Assembly: GCA_023213395.1 (NCBI GenBank)
Contig: CM041465.1
Location: forward strand, 30,883,741-30,947,740
Direction of reading: 5' to 3'
Length of the DNA: 64,000 nucleotides
Origin: Cycas panzhihuaensis
Lineage: Eukaryota; Cycadophyta
A program made the translations under genes and the position numbers. Shown piece after piece: positions 11,473-21,401 of the stretch; position 1 is the stretch's first letter, and each line of letters opens with the position of its first letter. The notes beneath the pieces are model-generated. The model saw nothing but the letters and a program-made list of their open reading frames with translations. It had not been told where the DNA came from and searched no databases.

Positions 11473-12314
11473 TGATGACTTAAGGTTTCACACTACACTT
11501 GTGAGAAAGTACACTTGTCAAGGTAACACATGTAGTCTAGTCTAGGATACAGTCAACATGTTCATATACTTCAATCACACAGATTTATTCACAATTCCAC
11601 ACAATCATGTCACAATTTACACACAACAATACAGTAATCAACACATATTTAGCATCCAATCTTCATAAAACACATAGAATCCACATTTCTATGTAACTCT
11701 TCTTTTATTAAGCAATAAGTCTTTGTACAATAGGTGCTAGAATGCATTCCCTGTACATTCTAGCCACATACACTGTTGCTGTCACATGCATACACGGAAG
11801 GTACACATCATTATACACTGCTTTGTGCTGCTGGCATATGTATTAGCTACCGTACCATTAAGTGTCTGAATACTTGGCTCTCACCCTAACAGAATGGTCC
11901 TTGTGAAAGCGCTTAAATGCGCCTTCATGGTGTACTTTGGCTGAAGGGTTATGACTCCCTGTCATAACTGTACCCTTTCATCCATAAGCACACCTCTTTG
12001 TTAATCTTTAGTTAACTTTCTTAATTGCTGTCTTACTCATCCGTACATTCGTACGTATGTCTGACATCATCCCAGGTGTCCATCTGTTAGGTCATGCCGT
12101 GCGTACCTTTCCCGTTTGCTTGCGTACTGTCGGAGGTACGTATTCTGTGTTGCATACCTTTTCAGGTGCACACTTGTCATATGTACCCAGAATGCTGATT
12201 TTCCTTTTCTTTTGCCTCATGCGTACCTCCGTACGGTCCGTACCTGCACATCCAAGGTCACACAGCCTATCTCTAGTCTCCTCATAGCCCAGTGTGTCAA
12301 AATATATCCCAACA
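11473..12314 (-). repeat. 3' LTR of element D (left copy)
   Basis: 842 bases starting TGATGACTTAAGG (the partner has TGTTGACTTAAGG) and ending CCCAACA. It pairs with 34913-35752 across its full length. The U3 side carries repeated GTACG motifs near 12040-12060. On the - strand an AATAAA-like ttaataaaag lies near 11703-11712. Confidence 0.9.
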
Positions 12315-12394
12315 TCTATCTCCGGTCAACATGATGGGTTTGAGCACCCTTGCTGAACAAAAATTTTCAAAATTTGGGGCATCCCTCCCCCTCT

Positions 12395-13285
12395 CTATCT
12401 ATCTCGTGGTCGCCTCACGCCTTTTGCCCTCATTGATGAGTCCTTTGTGGCCAAAATTTCTTCATTTATTTGGGTAAGTATTGCTATGATCGCATCTTTT
12501 TCCTTAATTTTTTCTTGAAGGGCAGATATCTCTGCTTTGTACCCTTCTTCTATTTCTTTAATCAATTGGATAATTTGGCATGATTTATCGTTTGATGGAG
12601 GAGGTGCTGATGTTTCTCCCGTTTCCATTACGAGAGGGAATTCTGCTTATTCTTCCAATAAGGGCTTCAATTCTTCCTCCTCTTCAGGTTCTTCTTCATC
12701 TTTCTTCCTTTTATTGCTTTTCCGAATTGTTTGTTTGGCGCGATGAGGAATGGGTGTCCTGGAGTTTTGTTGTAGCCATTTGATAACTTTGGTCATTTGT
12801 TTTTGAATCCTTTTTCTCAATTCCTGATCTTGAGTAGTGTCTGGAAACTCAGTCACCCATTGCTTTATAAATGGTTCATTTTGAGAGATTGTTGTTTTTG
12901 TCAGCTGTATACCTGGACACTAATAGAATAGGACAACTAACGGCAAGGAAGGGTGATGAAAAGGGTGTGTCATTACTTCCTGGATTTGTTGTCTCATGTT
13001 TACTGCTAAGAATTTTGACCAATCCAGCTTTTTTCCATCTCGAATCTTTGGCAATATAGGCATCATTCCTCCTGGAATGTATGTGTACTTCCTTTTTGAT
13101 AAAAATCTGGAATTAATGACTTTGACTACCCATTGTAACTTGGCATCTTTTATGTCAACCACCTGAATTCCTCCTGATGTTAGCTGAGTGTTTTCTTGGC
13201 AAAATTCTTTCAACCAAATCTCATGGTCCGCTTCTGACCTTTTAGTGGCTGTGGAGGAAGATTTTGATGTCAGGAACTTTGGTTG
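12395..13285 (-). pseudogene. ORF3, 5'-truncated (element D)
   Basis: This is the same accessory ORF3 as in C. The central domain is well kept: IWLKEFCQENTQLTSGGIQV, then KYTYIPGGMMPILPKI, LDWSKFLAVNMRQQIQEV and FHHPSLPLVVLF. A stop follows at about 12920. A basic and acidic region (AKQTIRKSNKRKKDEEEPEE) and the C-terminal coiled coil (ALQEKIKEKDAIIAILTQIN) come next, ending at TAG (12395). The N-terminal third is missing because a deletion joins ORF3 to the integrase zinc domain near 13285. Its role is unknown. Confidence 0.7.
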
Positions 13286-13455
13286 ACCTCGTGTGGCCTG
13301 ATGCACCGCTGTAACACCTCATCTGGTACTAATTTGTATAACTCCCCTTTTATCAATTGGTATGGGTCTACTTTTCTCACAAAATTCCATCGTTCCGTGC
13401 AGTCTAATTCTGGTGGTACTTCCGCAGTTGCTAAGTATTTTGGTATTCCATCATA
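13286..13455 (-). pseudogene. Integrase N-terminal stub (element D)
   Basis: On the - strand this reads FVRKVDPYQLIKGELYKLVP then DEVLQRCIRPHEVNQ, the start of the integrase zinc domain as in C (CIRLHEVNQVISQ). Right after HEVNQ it runs into ORF3. The second zinc-binding half, the whole catalytic core and the C-terminal domain are absent. The copy could not supply its own integrase. Confidence 0.75.
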
Positions 13456-13990
13456 CTAGTCTGTTGGAACTGCCTCTACACTGAATAATGCAACGTTTGG
13501 AAAATCATCTAGCACTCCTGTAGCCTTTTCCCCATTTGGAATTCTTGATAATTGATTGGGTATGATGTGAGCTTTCCCTGGTTTCACAATTATTTTAAAG
13601 GAAAATTCTTGAAATAACATTAACCACCTGCTGATCCGTCCCCTCATTATTGGTTTATTCACAAGGTACATGAGTGCTTGATGGTTGACGAAGAACAATA
13701 ATGGATTTGATAACAAGTAATGTCGGAACCTCTACAATGCATAAACCATTCCAAGAGCTTATCTTTTCGTTGTGGTATAATTTTGCTTGGCTTTCGTAAG
13801 TTTTTGATTCGCAAAGTATATCGGATAATCCACTTTTTCATCACTTGGTTGTGTCAAGATGCATCCAATAGTGTATTACGAGGCATCAACGTGCACATGG
13901 AAGATTTTCTTCCAATCAGGAAATCGCAGTATAGGTGTCGATATTATGGCCTTCTTCAATGCTTCAAATGCTTGCTGTTGTTCTCCCGTC
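13456..13990 (-). pseudogene. RNase H (element D)
   Basis: Blocks on the - strand are WDWTGEQQQAFEALKKAI, FHVHVDAS, then FFVNHQALMYLVNKPIMRG and RISRWLMLFQEFSFKIIV, ending with VALFSVEAVPTD. The first Asp is intact (HVDAS). The later DHQAL Asp reads Asn (VNHQAL). There are frameshifts near 13720-13870. It continues directly from RT on the same strand. Confidence 0.75.
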
Positions 13991-14264
13991 CAATCCCATT
14001 CAACATTCTTTTCTAACAACTCCTCAAGGGGTCCTGATATGCATGCGTACCCCCTAATGAATTTCTTGTAATATTCGGTCAGACCCAAGAAACCCTTCAA
14101 TTGCCTCCTCGTGAGCGGTACTGGAAAGTGTAGGATTGCAAATACCTTGGCTGGATCCGTTAGCAATCCTTCCTTACTTACTATATGGCCCAATAGATTC
14201 CCAAATGGTACCAAAAAGGCACACTTTTCTGGATTCAAACATAACTTTTCTCCCAGCATGTTTG
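13991..14264 (-). pseudogene. Reverse transcriptase, thumb part (element D, piece 3)
   Basis: The - strand reads CLNPEKCAFLVPFGNLLGHI, LTDPAKVFAILHFPVPLTR and FLGLTEYYKKFIRGYACI, the RT thumb and connection. The frame begins at the E insertion site; the upstream RT piece lies at 20386-20653 on the other side of E. The TSD gtttg occupies 14260-14264. Confidence 0.8.
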
Positions 14265-14816
14265 CGTGAAAAGAGGCTAGATGGCCTCAACAGTCTTAAG
14301 ATCTAGAAACTAGGATCACTCTAGTTCTAGAAGCACAAAACACTAACAAGAATAATATTCTCAAGGTAAAGAGAAAGCAAAGAGACAAAGCATAAATGAA
14401 GAAGCAAGAGAAAATGATACCCAATATGTGGAGTTGGAATTGGTCCAACCTCCAAAGAATAAACAGTTTGATTAGCAAACTGACAACATAACAGTATAGC
14501 TCCAACTCTCTTATGAGACAATGAGAAGAGGTCTCATTATATAGTGAGATGAGAGACCTAAGGCCTTGGATGTTTGACAAGTGTCAAACATCCAAGATAC
14601 ATGCCTTGCATGTAGGACATGTGTCCTTTTGGGCTCTCGTGTGAGCAAAAATGCATGAGGGTCCATTTGACCCTTTAGTGACAACGTTGTGTCACTAGAA
14701 AGAATGTGGGTGTGCACTTTATCACTTAAGTGATAAGTCACCCCTAAAGTAAAAGGTACACATATTACATGAAAATTAAAGTATAATATCTTAACATGTA
14801 AACATAAGGTTTAACA
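14265..14816 (-). repeat. 3' LTR of element E
   Basis: 552 bases, ending TTTAACA. Its first bases read CGTGAAAAGAGG where the partner reads TGTGAAAAGAGG, so the terminal T appears changed to C. A TATA-like tatata at 14538-14543 lies on the - strand. The solo LTR at 40454-40997 is from the same family. Confidence 0.93.
14538..14543 (-). promoter_or_regulatory. TATA-like box in LTR of element E
   Basis: tatata with the same setting occurs in the other LTR at 20100-20105, and a tatag version near 40725 in the solo LTR. Position within the LTR fits a core promoter. Confidence 0.45.
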
Positions 14817-14829
14817 CCCCTCCTTACTG
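14817..14829 (-). other. Polypurine tract of element E
   Basis: The - strand reads CAGTAAGGAGGGG directly before the 3' LTR start TGTTAAACC. This is the standard plus-strand priming site of a Copia element. Confidence 0.85.
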
Positions 14830-14842
14830 TTTACAATGTTAA

Positions 14843-15343
14843 TCAGACACCAAGACCATCTTTGAATTTTACAAACTTCTCTCTACCAAGAGGCTTGGTA
14901 AAGATGTCTGCTGTCTGCTCCTCTATAGGTTTGTACTGGTGGTTGATCCCACCATTCTGCACATGCTCTCTGATGAAGTGATGGTGAACCTCGATGTGTT
15001 TTGTCCGCGCATGAAAGACTGGATTCTTAGCTAACTTGAGCACACTTTGATTGTCGCAATATATCCTGGTGGGGTGACCCTGCTCAAATCCAAGTTCCCC
15101 AAAAATCCGTCGTAGCCAGATAGCCTCACAAGCTGCGCTGACTGCAGCTTTGTAGTCTGCTTCGATGGAGGACAAGGTAACATTGGGTTGCTTCTTGCAA
15201 CTCCACGAAACAACTGCTGAACGAAGGGAAAAACAGTATCCCGAGGTTGATCTTTTGCTATCTTGGCAACCTGCCCAATTAGAATCTGAGAGCCCTTCCA
15301 GAGTGAAGTTCTCATTATGTGCATACTCAAGGCCATGTTGCAA
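14843..15343 (-). pseudogene. Copia RNase H (element E)
   Basis: An open 167-codon segment reads MQHGLEYAHNENFTLEGLSD, SNWAGCQDSKRSTSGYCF, KKQPNVTLSSIEADYKAAVS, EAIWLRRIFGELGF, IYCDNQSVLKLAKNPVFHAR and TKHIEVHHHFIREHV, ending KFKDGLGV just before the polypurine tract. All the usual Copia RNase H blocks are present, including D-S-N-W, E-A-D-Y and C-D-N-Q. This domain is intact in itself, but the rest of pol is broken, so it is listed as a pseudogene part. Confidence 0.88.
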
Positions 15344-16400
15344 GGCGCCTTTGATGTACTTAAGTATGCGTTTGGCTATATTCCAGTGTATCTAATTGGG
15401 TTGAGACATGTAACGTGAGCAAATCCCAACAGCAAATGAAATGTCCGGTCGAGTGTTGGTGAGATAAATGAGACTCCCAATCAATCACGGTAGAAAGTGT
15501 GGGATCTGCAGGTGCAGCTTCCTCATTGAGAGTAAGCTTAGATCCATTCTCCATAGGTGTAAGCGCTGGTTTGCAGTCGTGCATCTTGAACCGCTGCAAA
15601 ATGTCCCAAGAATATTTCGCTTGGGAGATGAAGATATAGCTTTGGTCATTGCCATATCTCAAAGCCTAAAAAGTAATGGAGAAGTCCAAGATCTGTCATC
15701 TCGAAACTTCTCTTCAAGTGATCTTGGAGAATGTGAATCATCTTAGTGTTACTATCAGTGATCACTAAGTCATCTATATACAAGGCAACAAAAATTACAT
15801 GGTTCTTTTCATGTTTTATATACAAATTAGGATCTGAAGTAGATCGATGAAACCCATGTCTCAAGAAGTAGTCATCGATGTTAGAGTACCATGCCCTTGG
15901 AGCTTGCCCAAACCATATAACGCCTTTTTTAGGCGATATACAAAATGCTCCTTGCCTTGTACTTTGTATCTGGGAGGTTGCTCCAAATATACCTCCTCCT
16001 GAAGATCGCCATTAAGAAAGGCGCTCTTCACGTCCATCTGATAAACTGACCATTTGCATTGAGCAGCTAAGGCCAAGATGAGTCTGATGGTGTTCATGTT
16101 CGCCACTGGTGCAAAAGTTTCCTCATAGTCTATGCCTTCTTTTTGTTTAAATCCTTTTGCTACAAGGCGGGCCTTCTGCCGTTTAAGTGAACCATCAGAA
16201 TGGAATTTGGTCTTGTAGACCCATTTGCAACTGATTGCCTGTTTGTGTTTAGGCAATTCAACCAAATTCCAAGTTCCATTCTTTTGAATAGAATGGATTT
16301 CTTTATACATGGCAGCCTTCCAATTTTCATTTTTAGAAGCCTCCTCAAAAGTGGAAGTCTCATCAACACAAAGCACTTGATAGTAAGTGCATAATTGGTT
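15344..16400 (-). pseudogene. Copia reverse transcriptase (element E)
   Basis: The RT starts near WKAAMYKEIHSIQKNGTWNL at the right and runs left through CKWVYKTKFHSDGSLKRQKA, RLVAKGFKQKEGIDYEETFA, YQMDVKSAFLNGDLQEEVYL and LYIDDLVI, the YxDD catalytic box. A frameshift lies near 15861-15900 and another near 15650, where the frame moves before FISQAKYSWDILQRFKMHDC. A third break near 15480 precedes the RNase H. The catalytic residues are present, so it was probably active before these recent breaks. Confidence 0.88.
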
Positions 16401-16799
16401 TACTCTTGATATTTAGATGGACGCTTTTCAATGATGTGACCGTCACCGAATCGCTTTGTGTGTACCATTTGGGTAACTTTTGAATGGAAGTTACTTGAAC
16501 CTCAAGATCTTACAGTGCGAGTGGTTGGTCAATGAAGATGTGCTTGGATCAAGTGGAGCAAATTCAGTTGAAGTAGATGGTCCAGCAGGTGCAGATGATG
16601 TACATGGTGTAGAAGATTAAGAGGGAAGGAAGGCCTCAACAATCTTCTTGCCTTTGTCAATGGTAGGTTGCATGGATGCTATTTGCAACTCCTTGTGATC
16701 TTCTTCAGCAAAGATGACATCTCTTGATAGATGCATTTTCTTCCCTATGGGATCATACAACTTGTAGGCTTTGCTGTGAATGGCATATCCTACAAAGAT
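16401..16799 (-). pseudogene. Spacer of Copia pol between integrase and RT (element E)
   Basis: This low-conservation part reads on the - strand as a KKMHLSRDVIFAEE-like block after the integrase, then a Ser, Pro and Thr-rich tail with several stops. Such a poorly conserved link between integrase and RT is normal in Copia pol. Confidence 0.6.
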
Positions 16800-18020
16800 T
16801 TATTTTAGACTATGCTTGTCTAATTTCTTCCTTTGCTGATCGAGAATGTGCATGTAAGCAGTGCACCCAAAAGTCCTCAAATGGCTGATAGTAGGCTTTT
16901 TGCCAGACCATGCCTCCTCGGGTGTCATGTTGGTGACTGTTGTAGTAGGACTGCGATTGGCCACATAGGCAGTTGTGTGAAATGCTTCTGCCCAGTAACC
17001 TCGAGTGAGTCCTTGTGCATGCATCATAGCTTTGGCTTTATTGGCCAAAGTTCTGTTCATTCGTTCGGAGACTCCATTTTGTTGAGGAGTGTGAGGTATA
17101 GTCAGTTGTCTCCGAATGCCGTTATCCTTGTAATATTGGGTGAATTCATTTGATGTAAATTCACCTCCATTGTCTGTCCTTAATGTTTTGATTGAATGGC
17201 TAGACTCATTTTCCACTTCAAGCTTGAATTCTTTGAACTTGGAAAATGCTTCAGATTTGTGTTTGATAAAGTAGACCTAGACTTTGTGAGAAAAGTCATC
17301 AATGAAGGAGATGTAATACAAACCTCCTCCAAAAGATGATGAGGACATAGGTCCACACAAATCTGAATGTACTAGCTGCAGAGGATGTGATGCACGCCAC
17401 ACTTTGCCTTTAGGGAAAGGCAAGTGATGCTGAGTTCCCATAATGCACGCTTCGCAAAGACATTTTGTTCCATAGATCTTTGGAAGCCCATGTACCATGT
17501 TCTTGTTTATCATCTGCCTCAAATTGTCTAAGCTCAAGTGGCCTAGACGTTGATGCCAAAGTTGCATCTTGGACAAGTAAGGAGTGACAATGGAACCAGA
17601 GTAAGCAGAATCAAGTGTTATATTATTTGCATCCAACTTGTAGAGGCCTTGATCCTCATAGCCAACAGCTACTACTTGGTCTTCTTTGTCACTGATTATA
17701 CATTTCCTGTTTTGGAACAATACACTCATATGTTGCTTGTCCAACTTGCTAACAGATAGTAAATGTTTGTCCATTGAAGGTATTAAATAGGCATTACCAT
17801 CGGGAAATGAGGAGGAAGGATTCGATGAAGAAGAAAATGGAGTTATTGTGCCTACTCCAGAAATTTTGACAGATTGATTATTCCCAAAGGTCACTGATTG
17901 ACCTTTGCCTTCCTTGATGTTGGTGAGGAGCTCTTCACTTCCAGTCATGTGTTGTGAAGCTCCAGAATCAATAATCCAAGTTTCATCAACCTTGGATGTC
18001 TGATATGCACAAAACAGTTT
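16800..18020 (-). pseudogene. Copia protease and integrase (element E)
   Basis: At about 17945-17985 the - strand gives WIIDSGASQHMTG, the aspartic protease site with intact D-S-G. The open segment 17277-17948 continues to the integrase zinc domain (LWHQRLGHLSLDNLRQM, CLCEACIMG: H, H, C, C). The catalytic core has VHSDLCGPM, then a TAG stop at 17274-17276 after DDFSHKV where a Trp is usual. The second half, 16800-17216, keeps RTDNGGEF and PQQNGVSERMNRTL, so the D, D and E positions are all present. A TAA stop ends it near 16801. Confidence 0.9.
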
Positions 18021-19024
18021 GTCTTCATCTGCAAACTGATTAGAGTGGCGTTGATTGCCACCTCTGAAACCCCCACTTCCTTTTTGACTTCCTCGATAGG
18101 TACCTCGATTTGGTCGAGGGGGTTGTTCTTCTTCTTTGTTGTTCCGCTAAAACCTTCTTGGTACTCATCGACGTGGTTGCTGCTGTCGCTGATTGGGATG
18201 ACGTGGCTGGTGGTGGTGGTGGTGTAGATCTGCTTGCTTTTCCGACAATCAGGTGCTATGTGGCCAGGTTTGCCACAATAATGACATACAACATTGGTCC
18301 TTGAAGACCCAATGTTCATGTTCCCAAACGGCTTTGAGAGTGCAGGTTTGGGCTGCTGTTTGGCCTTTGAATTAGTCGTGAATGCACCTGATGTAGATGG
18401 TTCCTCCTCAGCATCTTTAGTATAGATTTGTTCTTCTTGAAGTAGCAGACTTTCAAATTCATTGAATGCCATAGTTTTGAGAGAACCATCTCTTGTAGTA
18501 GACGAAATGAGGCCATTGTAGTCTTTGGGTAAAGCTTTGGTGATGGATGTGATCAATTCATCTCTTGTAGCTGGACTACCTAGTGTATTCAGTTCATTAC
18601 ATACCTCCTTGATGGAGGAAAGAAAAGCCGACATGGGCTTGACAAACTTAACAGAATATAATTTTGCCTTAACCATTAAAATGCGAGCTTCATCTCGCCT
18701 TTCATACAATGAGGACAAAGTGTCCCAAGCTTCCTTAGAAGTTTTAGCACAAGCAATATTCTGATCTACATGTACATCAACAATCATGTGAAGAAATGCC
18801 AAAGCGATTTCATCTTTGGCTTCCCAAGCAGCAAGCAAAGCATCATCAGGTTGCACAGTAACATTTCCATTGATAACAGGTGCTGGTCGAGGTAATATCC
18901 TAGAAATATAACTCAAAAATTCGTTCATGATCAACAAATTCTGAGTGAGTCTCTTCCATTCTTGATAATTATCTTGTCCTGTTAATTGAATGGTGCATGC
19001 ATTTAGCATGTTTATAGCAGCCAT
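18021..19024 (-). pseudogene. Copia gag (element E)
   Basis: The gene starts at ATG (19024 on the - strand) with MAAINMLNACTIQLTGQDNY, an N-terminus typical of Copia gag. The capsid region includes EAWDTLSSLYERRDEARI and KALPKDYNGLISS, then EQIYTKD and one zinc knuckle, CHYCGKPGHIAPDC. A frameshift lies at about 18140-18200: beyond it the original frame continues as a Gly and Arg-rich tail (GTYRGSQKGSGGFRGGNQ) into protease, while the open frame ends early at 17945. Apart from that break the gene looks complete. Confidence 0.9.
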
Positions 19025-19812
19025 GTTTCAGTTATAAAAACTTGAAGCTAGCAGATAACCTGGAAACTCAAAGCTTTCGTTGCTTAAGTTCCACCTTCTA
19101 ACGAAACCAACAGTCCTGATCTTACTAGAAGATCCAACAACTGAATGGAATGATGAGGGGTGGAGGACTAGGCTATGGAGTTGGTGCAACTCTGATCTTA
19201 TAGAGGAGATCCAACAGTTGGCCAAGTTAAATCTAAGAAGGGTGCAGAGTGTAAACAGTGAGTTTCTGAGATTTGTTGAGTCTCCAGTGATCGCTGCACC
19301 AGGCTGGGTAGCTTGCAGAGGCAGAGTGCCTGTCTAGCAACTTCAGAAACAGCTTTGCCTTAGTCTTTGGTAGCTATTTGATCTGCAGGTATAAAAGTAA
19401 ATGGATTTTCTTCTGCCAGGAATGAATTTTTATACACTGGTCAACGAAAGGGAGGTTAGAACAACAGAGTTCTAAACCTCAAAGACACGATCCGAATACG
19501 TAAAAGATTTCTAACTTCAACTTGAACAGATCTGAGTGAAAAACAAAAGAGATTTAACACTTTTTCAAAAAGGAATCACTGTTTGTGACAGCAATTTGTG
19601 CTGCACCCAACAAGACCTTTGTAAAAGAAAAAACAGATTAGAACATAACTCAGCTCTAGCCTTCAAAAATAGCTCGAAAAAAACTTGTACCTGCAAAAGG
19701 AACTTCAGACAAACCTTGGATCGCCTTCGGAGTGCGAAGGTTGTCACCAAGGGTTTGTATGCTTTCTTCAAGTCTCCTTGAGCAGCTGCAAAGAGGGAGC
19801 TTGTCTCCTCTT
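19025..19812 (-). other. 5' leader of element E
   Basis: About 790 bases lie between the primer-binding site and the gag start. No conserved ORF was recognised; short frames look random. A long untranslated leader fits a packaging and dimerisation region, but that is inference. Confidence 0.6.
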
Positions 19813-19824
19813 GCTCTGATACCA
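19813..19824 (-). other. Primer-binding site of element E
   Basis: On the - strand TGGTATCAGAGC follows the 5' LTR after two bases. It is the complement of the 3' end of initiator tRNA-Met, the standard primer of plant Copia elements. Confidence 0.93.
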
Positions 19825-19826
19825 AA

Positions 19827-20380
19827 TGTGAAAAGAGGCTAGATGGCCTCAACGGTCCCAAGATCTAGAAACTAGGATCACTCTAGTTCTAGAAGCACAA
19901 AACACTAACAAGAATAATATTGTCAAGGTAAAGAGAAAGCAAAGAGACAAAGCATAAATGAAGGAGCAAGAGAAAATGATACCCAATATGTGGAGTTGGA
20001 ATTGGTCCAACCTCCAAAGAATAAACAGTTTGATTAGCAAATTGACAGCATAACAATACAGCTCCAACTCTCTTATGAGACAATGAGAAGAGGTCTCATT
20101 ATATAGAGTGAGATGAGAGACCTAAGGCCTTAGATGTTTGACAAGTGTCAAACATCCAAGATACATGCCTTGCATGTAGGACATGTGTCCTTTTGGGCTC
20201 TCATGTGAGCAAAAATGTATGAGGGTCCATTTGACCCTTTAGTGACAACGTTGTGTCACTAGAAAGAATGTGGGTGTGCACTTTATCACTTAAGTGATAA
20301 GTCACCCCTAAAGTAAAAAGTACACATATTACATGAAAATTAAAGTACAATATCTTAACATGTAAACATAGGGTTTAACA
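19827..20380 (-). repeat. 5' LTR of element E
   Basis: 554 bases with TGTG...AACA ends on the + strand. It pairs with 14265-14816 at near identity. TATA-like tatata lies at 20100-20105 on the - strand. Confidence 0.93.
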
Positions 20381-20385
20381 GTTTG

Positions 20386-20653
20386 CAACATCTCCCTCAG
20401 CTTTTCCATATGGTTTTTCATAAACCCATATAATGTCCAATCGTCCAGAAATACTGCCACTTTTTCCGCAATCATTCTACGAAATATATTGATTACTATT
20501 CTCTGAAATGTGGCTGGAGCATTCGTAAGACCGAATGGCATCACTCTGTAGGCATACGTTCCCCATTCCGTAACAAACGTAGTCTTCGCTTGATCTTCCA
20601 AGGCAATCTACACTTGGTTATACCCACTAAATCCGTCGGTGAAGGAATATATC
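20386..20653 (-). pseudogene. Reverse transcriptase, palm part (element D, piece 2)
   Basis: This short remnant of D between E and G encodes the RT palm: SFTDGFSGYNQV, a TAG stop, then EDQAKTTFVTEWGTYAYRVM, PFGLTNAPATFQRIVINIF and the catalytic FLDDWTLYG. It joins piece 1 (30310-30749) across G and piece 3 (13991-14264) across E. Bases 20649-20653 are the left copy of G's TSD atatc. Confidence 0.88.
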
Positions 20654-21336
20654 TGTGTGTGCCTCGCTTCACCTGCCCTAACATGCAGAATTCATAACGA
20701 AAGAGAGACGCACATTTGGTGAGAACATCAAGAACTAACTTTTATTCATGGCAAAAAGGCACTGTGTTTGGTCCTCTCACAACTAGATGCATGCCTGAGC
20801 AATTACAACTAGAGGACCGGCTACCCAATACGTGGGTTACAACCCAGACCAATCAGACGTAAGACATATACAATGAATGGATAGATAGATATCCTCATGT
20901 CTATTCTTGTTCTTTTTATGCGATGAGCATATAGTTACATAACTGTTTCATTAAATTTGTCCTATCTCAACTAATCTTCCTACTGCCCATCTCTGCCCAA
21001 GTCGCCCACTTGCCTACTGCAGTTGCACTCAGTCACTGTTGCACTCTCCCAGTCCTTAGTTGCGGTCGTAGTCTCACAGTTGCAGTCGCAACAGCAATTG
21101 CATCCGTAGTCGCAGTCTCGGGGATCCATGAAAGAATCGCAGCCTCGAGTAGTCACAAGAGCGCACAGTGAATAGCTGCGGTTGCCATAGCGCCCGCAGA
21201 ATCGCCGCGATCGCAGTCGCGATCGCAGAGCGATCGCGATCGCAATGCAATAGCGAGAGCGGCAGATAGCTGCAGTTTCAGTAGTAGTCTTTATTGTCAC
21301 AACCATGCCTCAAAAGTGGCTGTTAGCCCGTACACA
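20654..21336 (-). repeat. 3' LTR of element G (left copy)
   Basis: 683 bases starting TGTGTGTGCC and ending TACACA. The outer parts (20654-20976 and 21275-21336) match the right LTR at about 95% by eye. The middle (20977-21274) does not match well and is rich in cgatcgc and cagtcgca motifs. On the - strand the bases next to it (21337-21355) read AAAGAGGTGGCCAGGAAGA, a polypurine-like tract. Confidence 0.9.
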
Positions 21337-21401
21337 TCTTCCTGGCCACCTCTTTTGAACGAGTAACATACTTGTTCACAAAATTTCAATTATTATTCCA
21401 C

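Larger units (their letters stand above)
14265..20380 (-). mobile_element. Element E: nearly complete Copia retrotransposon
   Basis: LTRs 14265-14816 and 19827-20380 differ at few sites. The TSD gtttg is perfect (14260-14264, 20381-20385). Read on the - strand the order is PBS (initiator tRNA-Met type), gag with one zinc knuckle, protease, integrase, RT, RNase H and polypurine tract, the Copia order. Total 6116 bases. Lesions are few: one frameshift between gag and protease, stops near 17274 and 16801, a broken integrase-RT spacer and frameshifts in RT. It looks like one of the younger insertions here. Confidence 0.95.

Noticed and set aside
19813-19824. Possible tRNA gene near an initiator tRNA-Met match
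   Set aside because: Only the 12-base primer-binding complement is present, with no cloverleaf around it.
20980-21306. Arg/Cys-rich frame in G's left LTR, and the similar one at 29939-30274
   Set aside because: Encoded by gcgatcgc/cagtcgca low-complexity DNA in the LTR; the two copies do not conserve the product.
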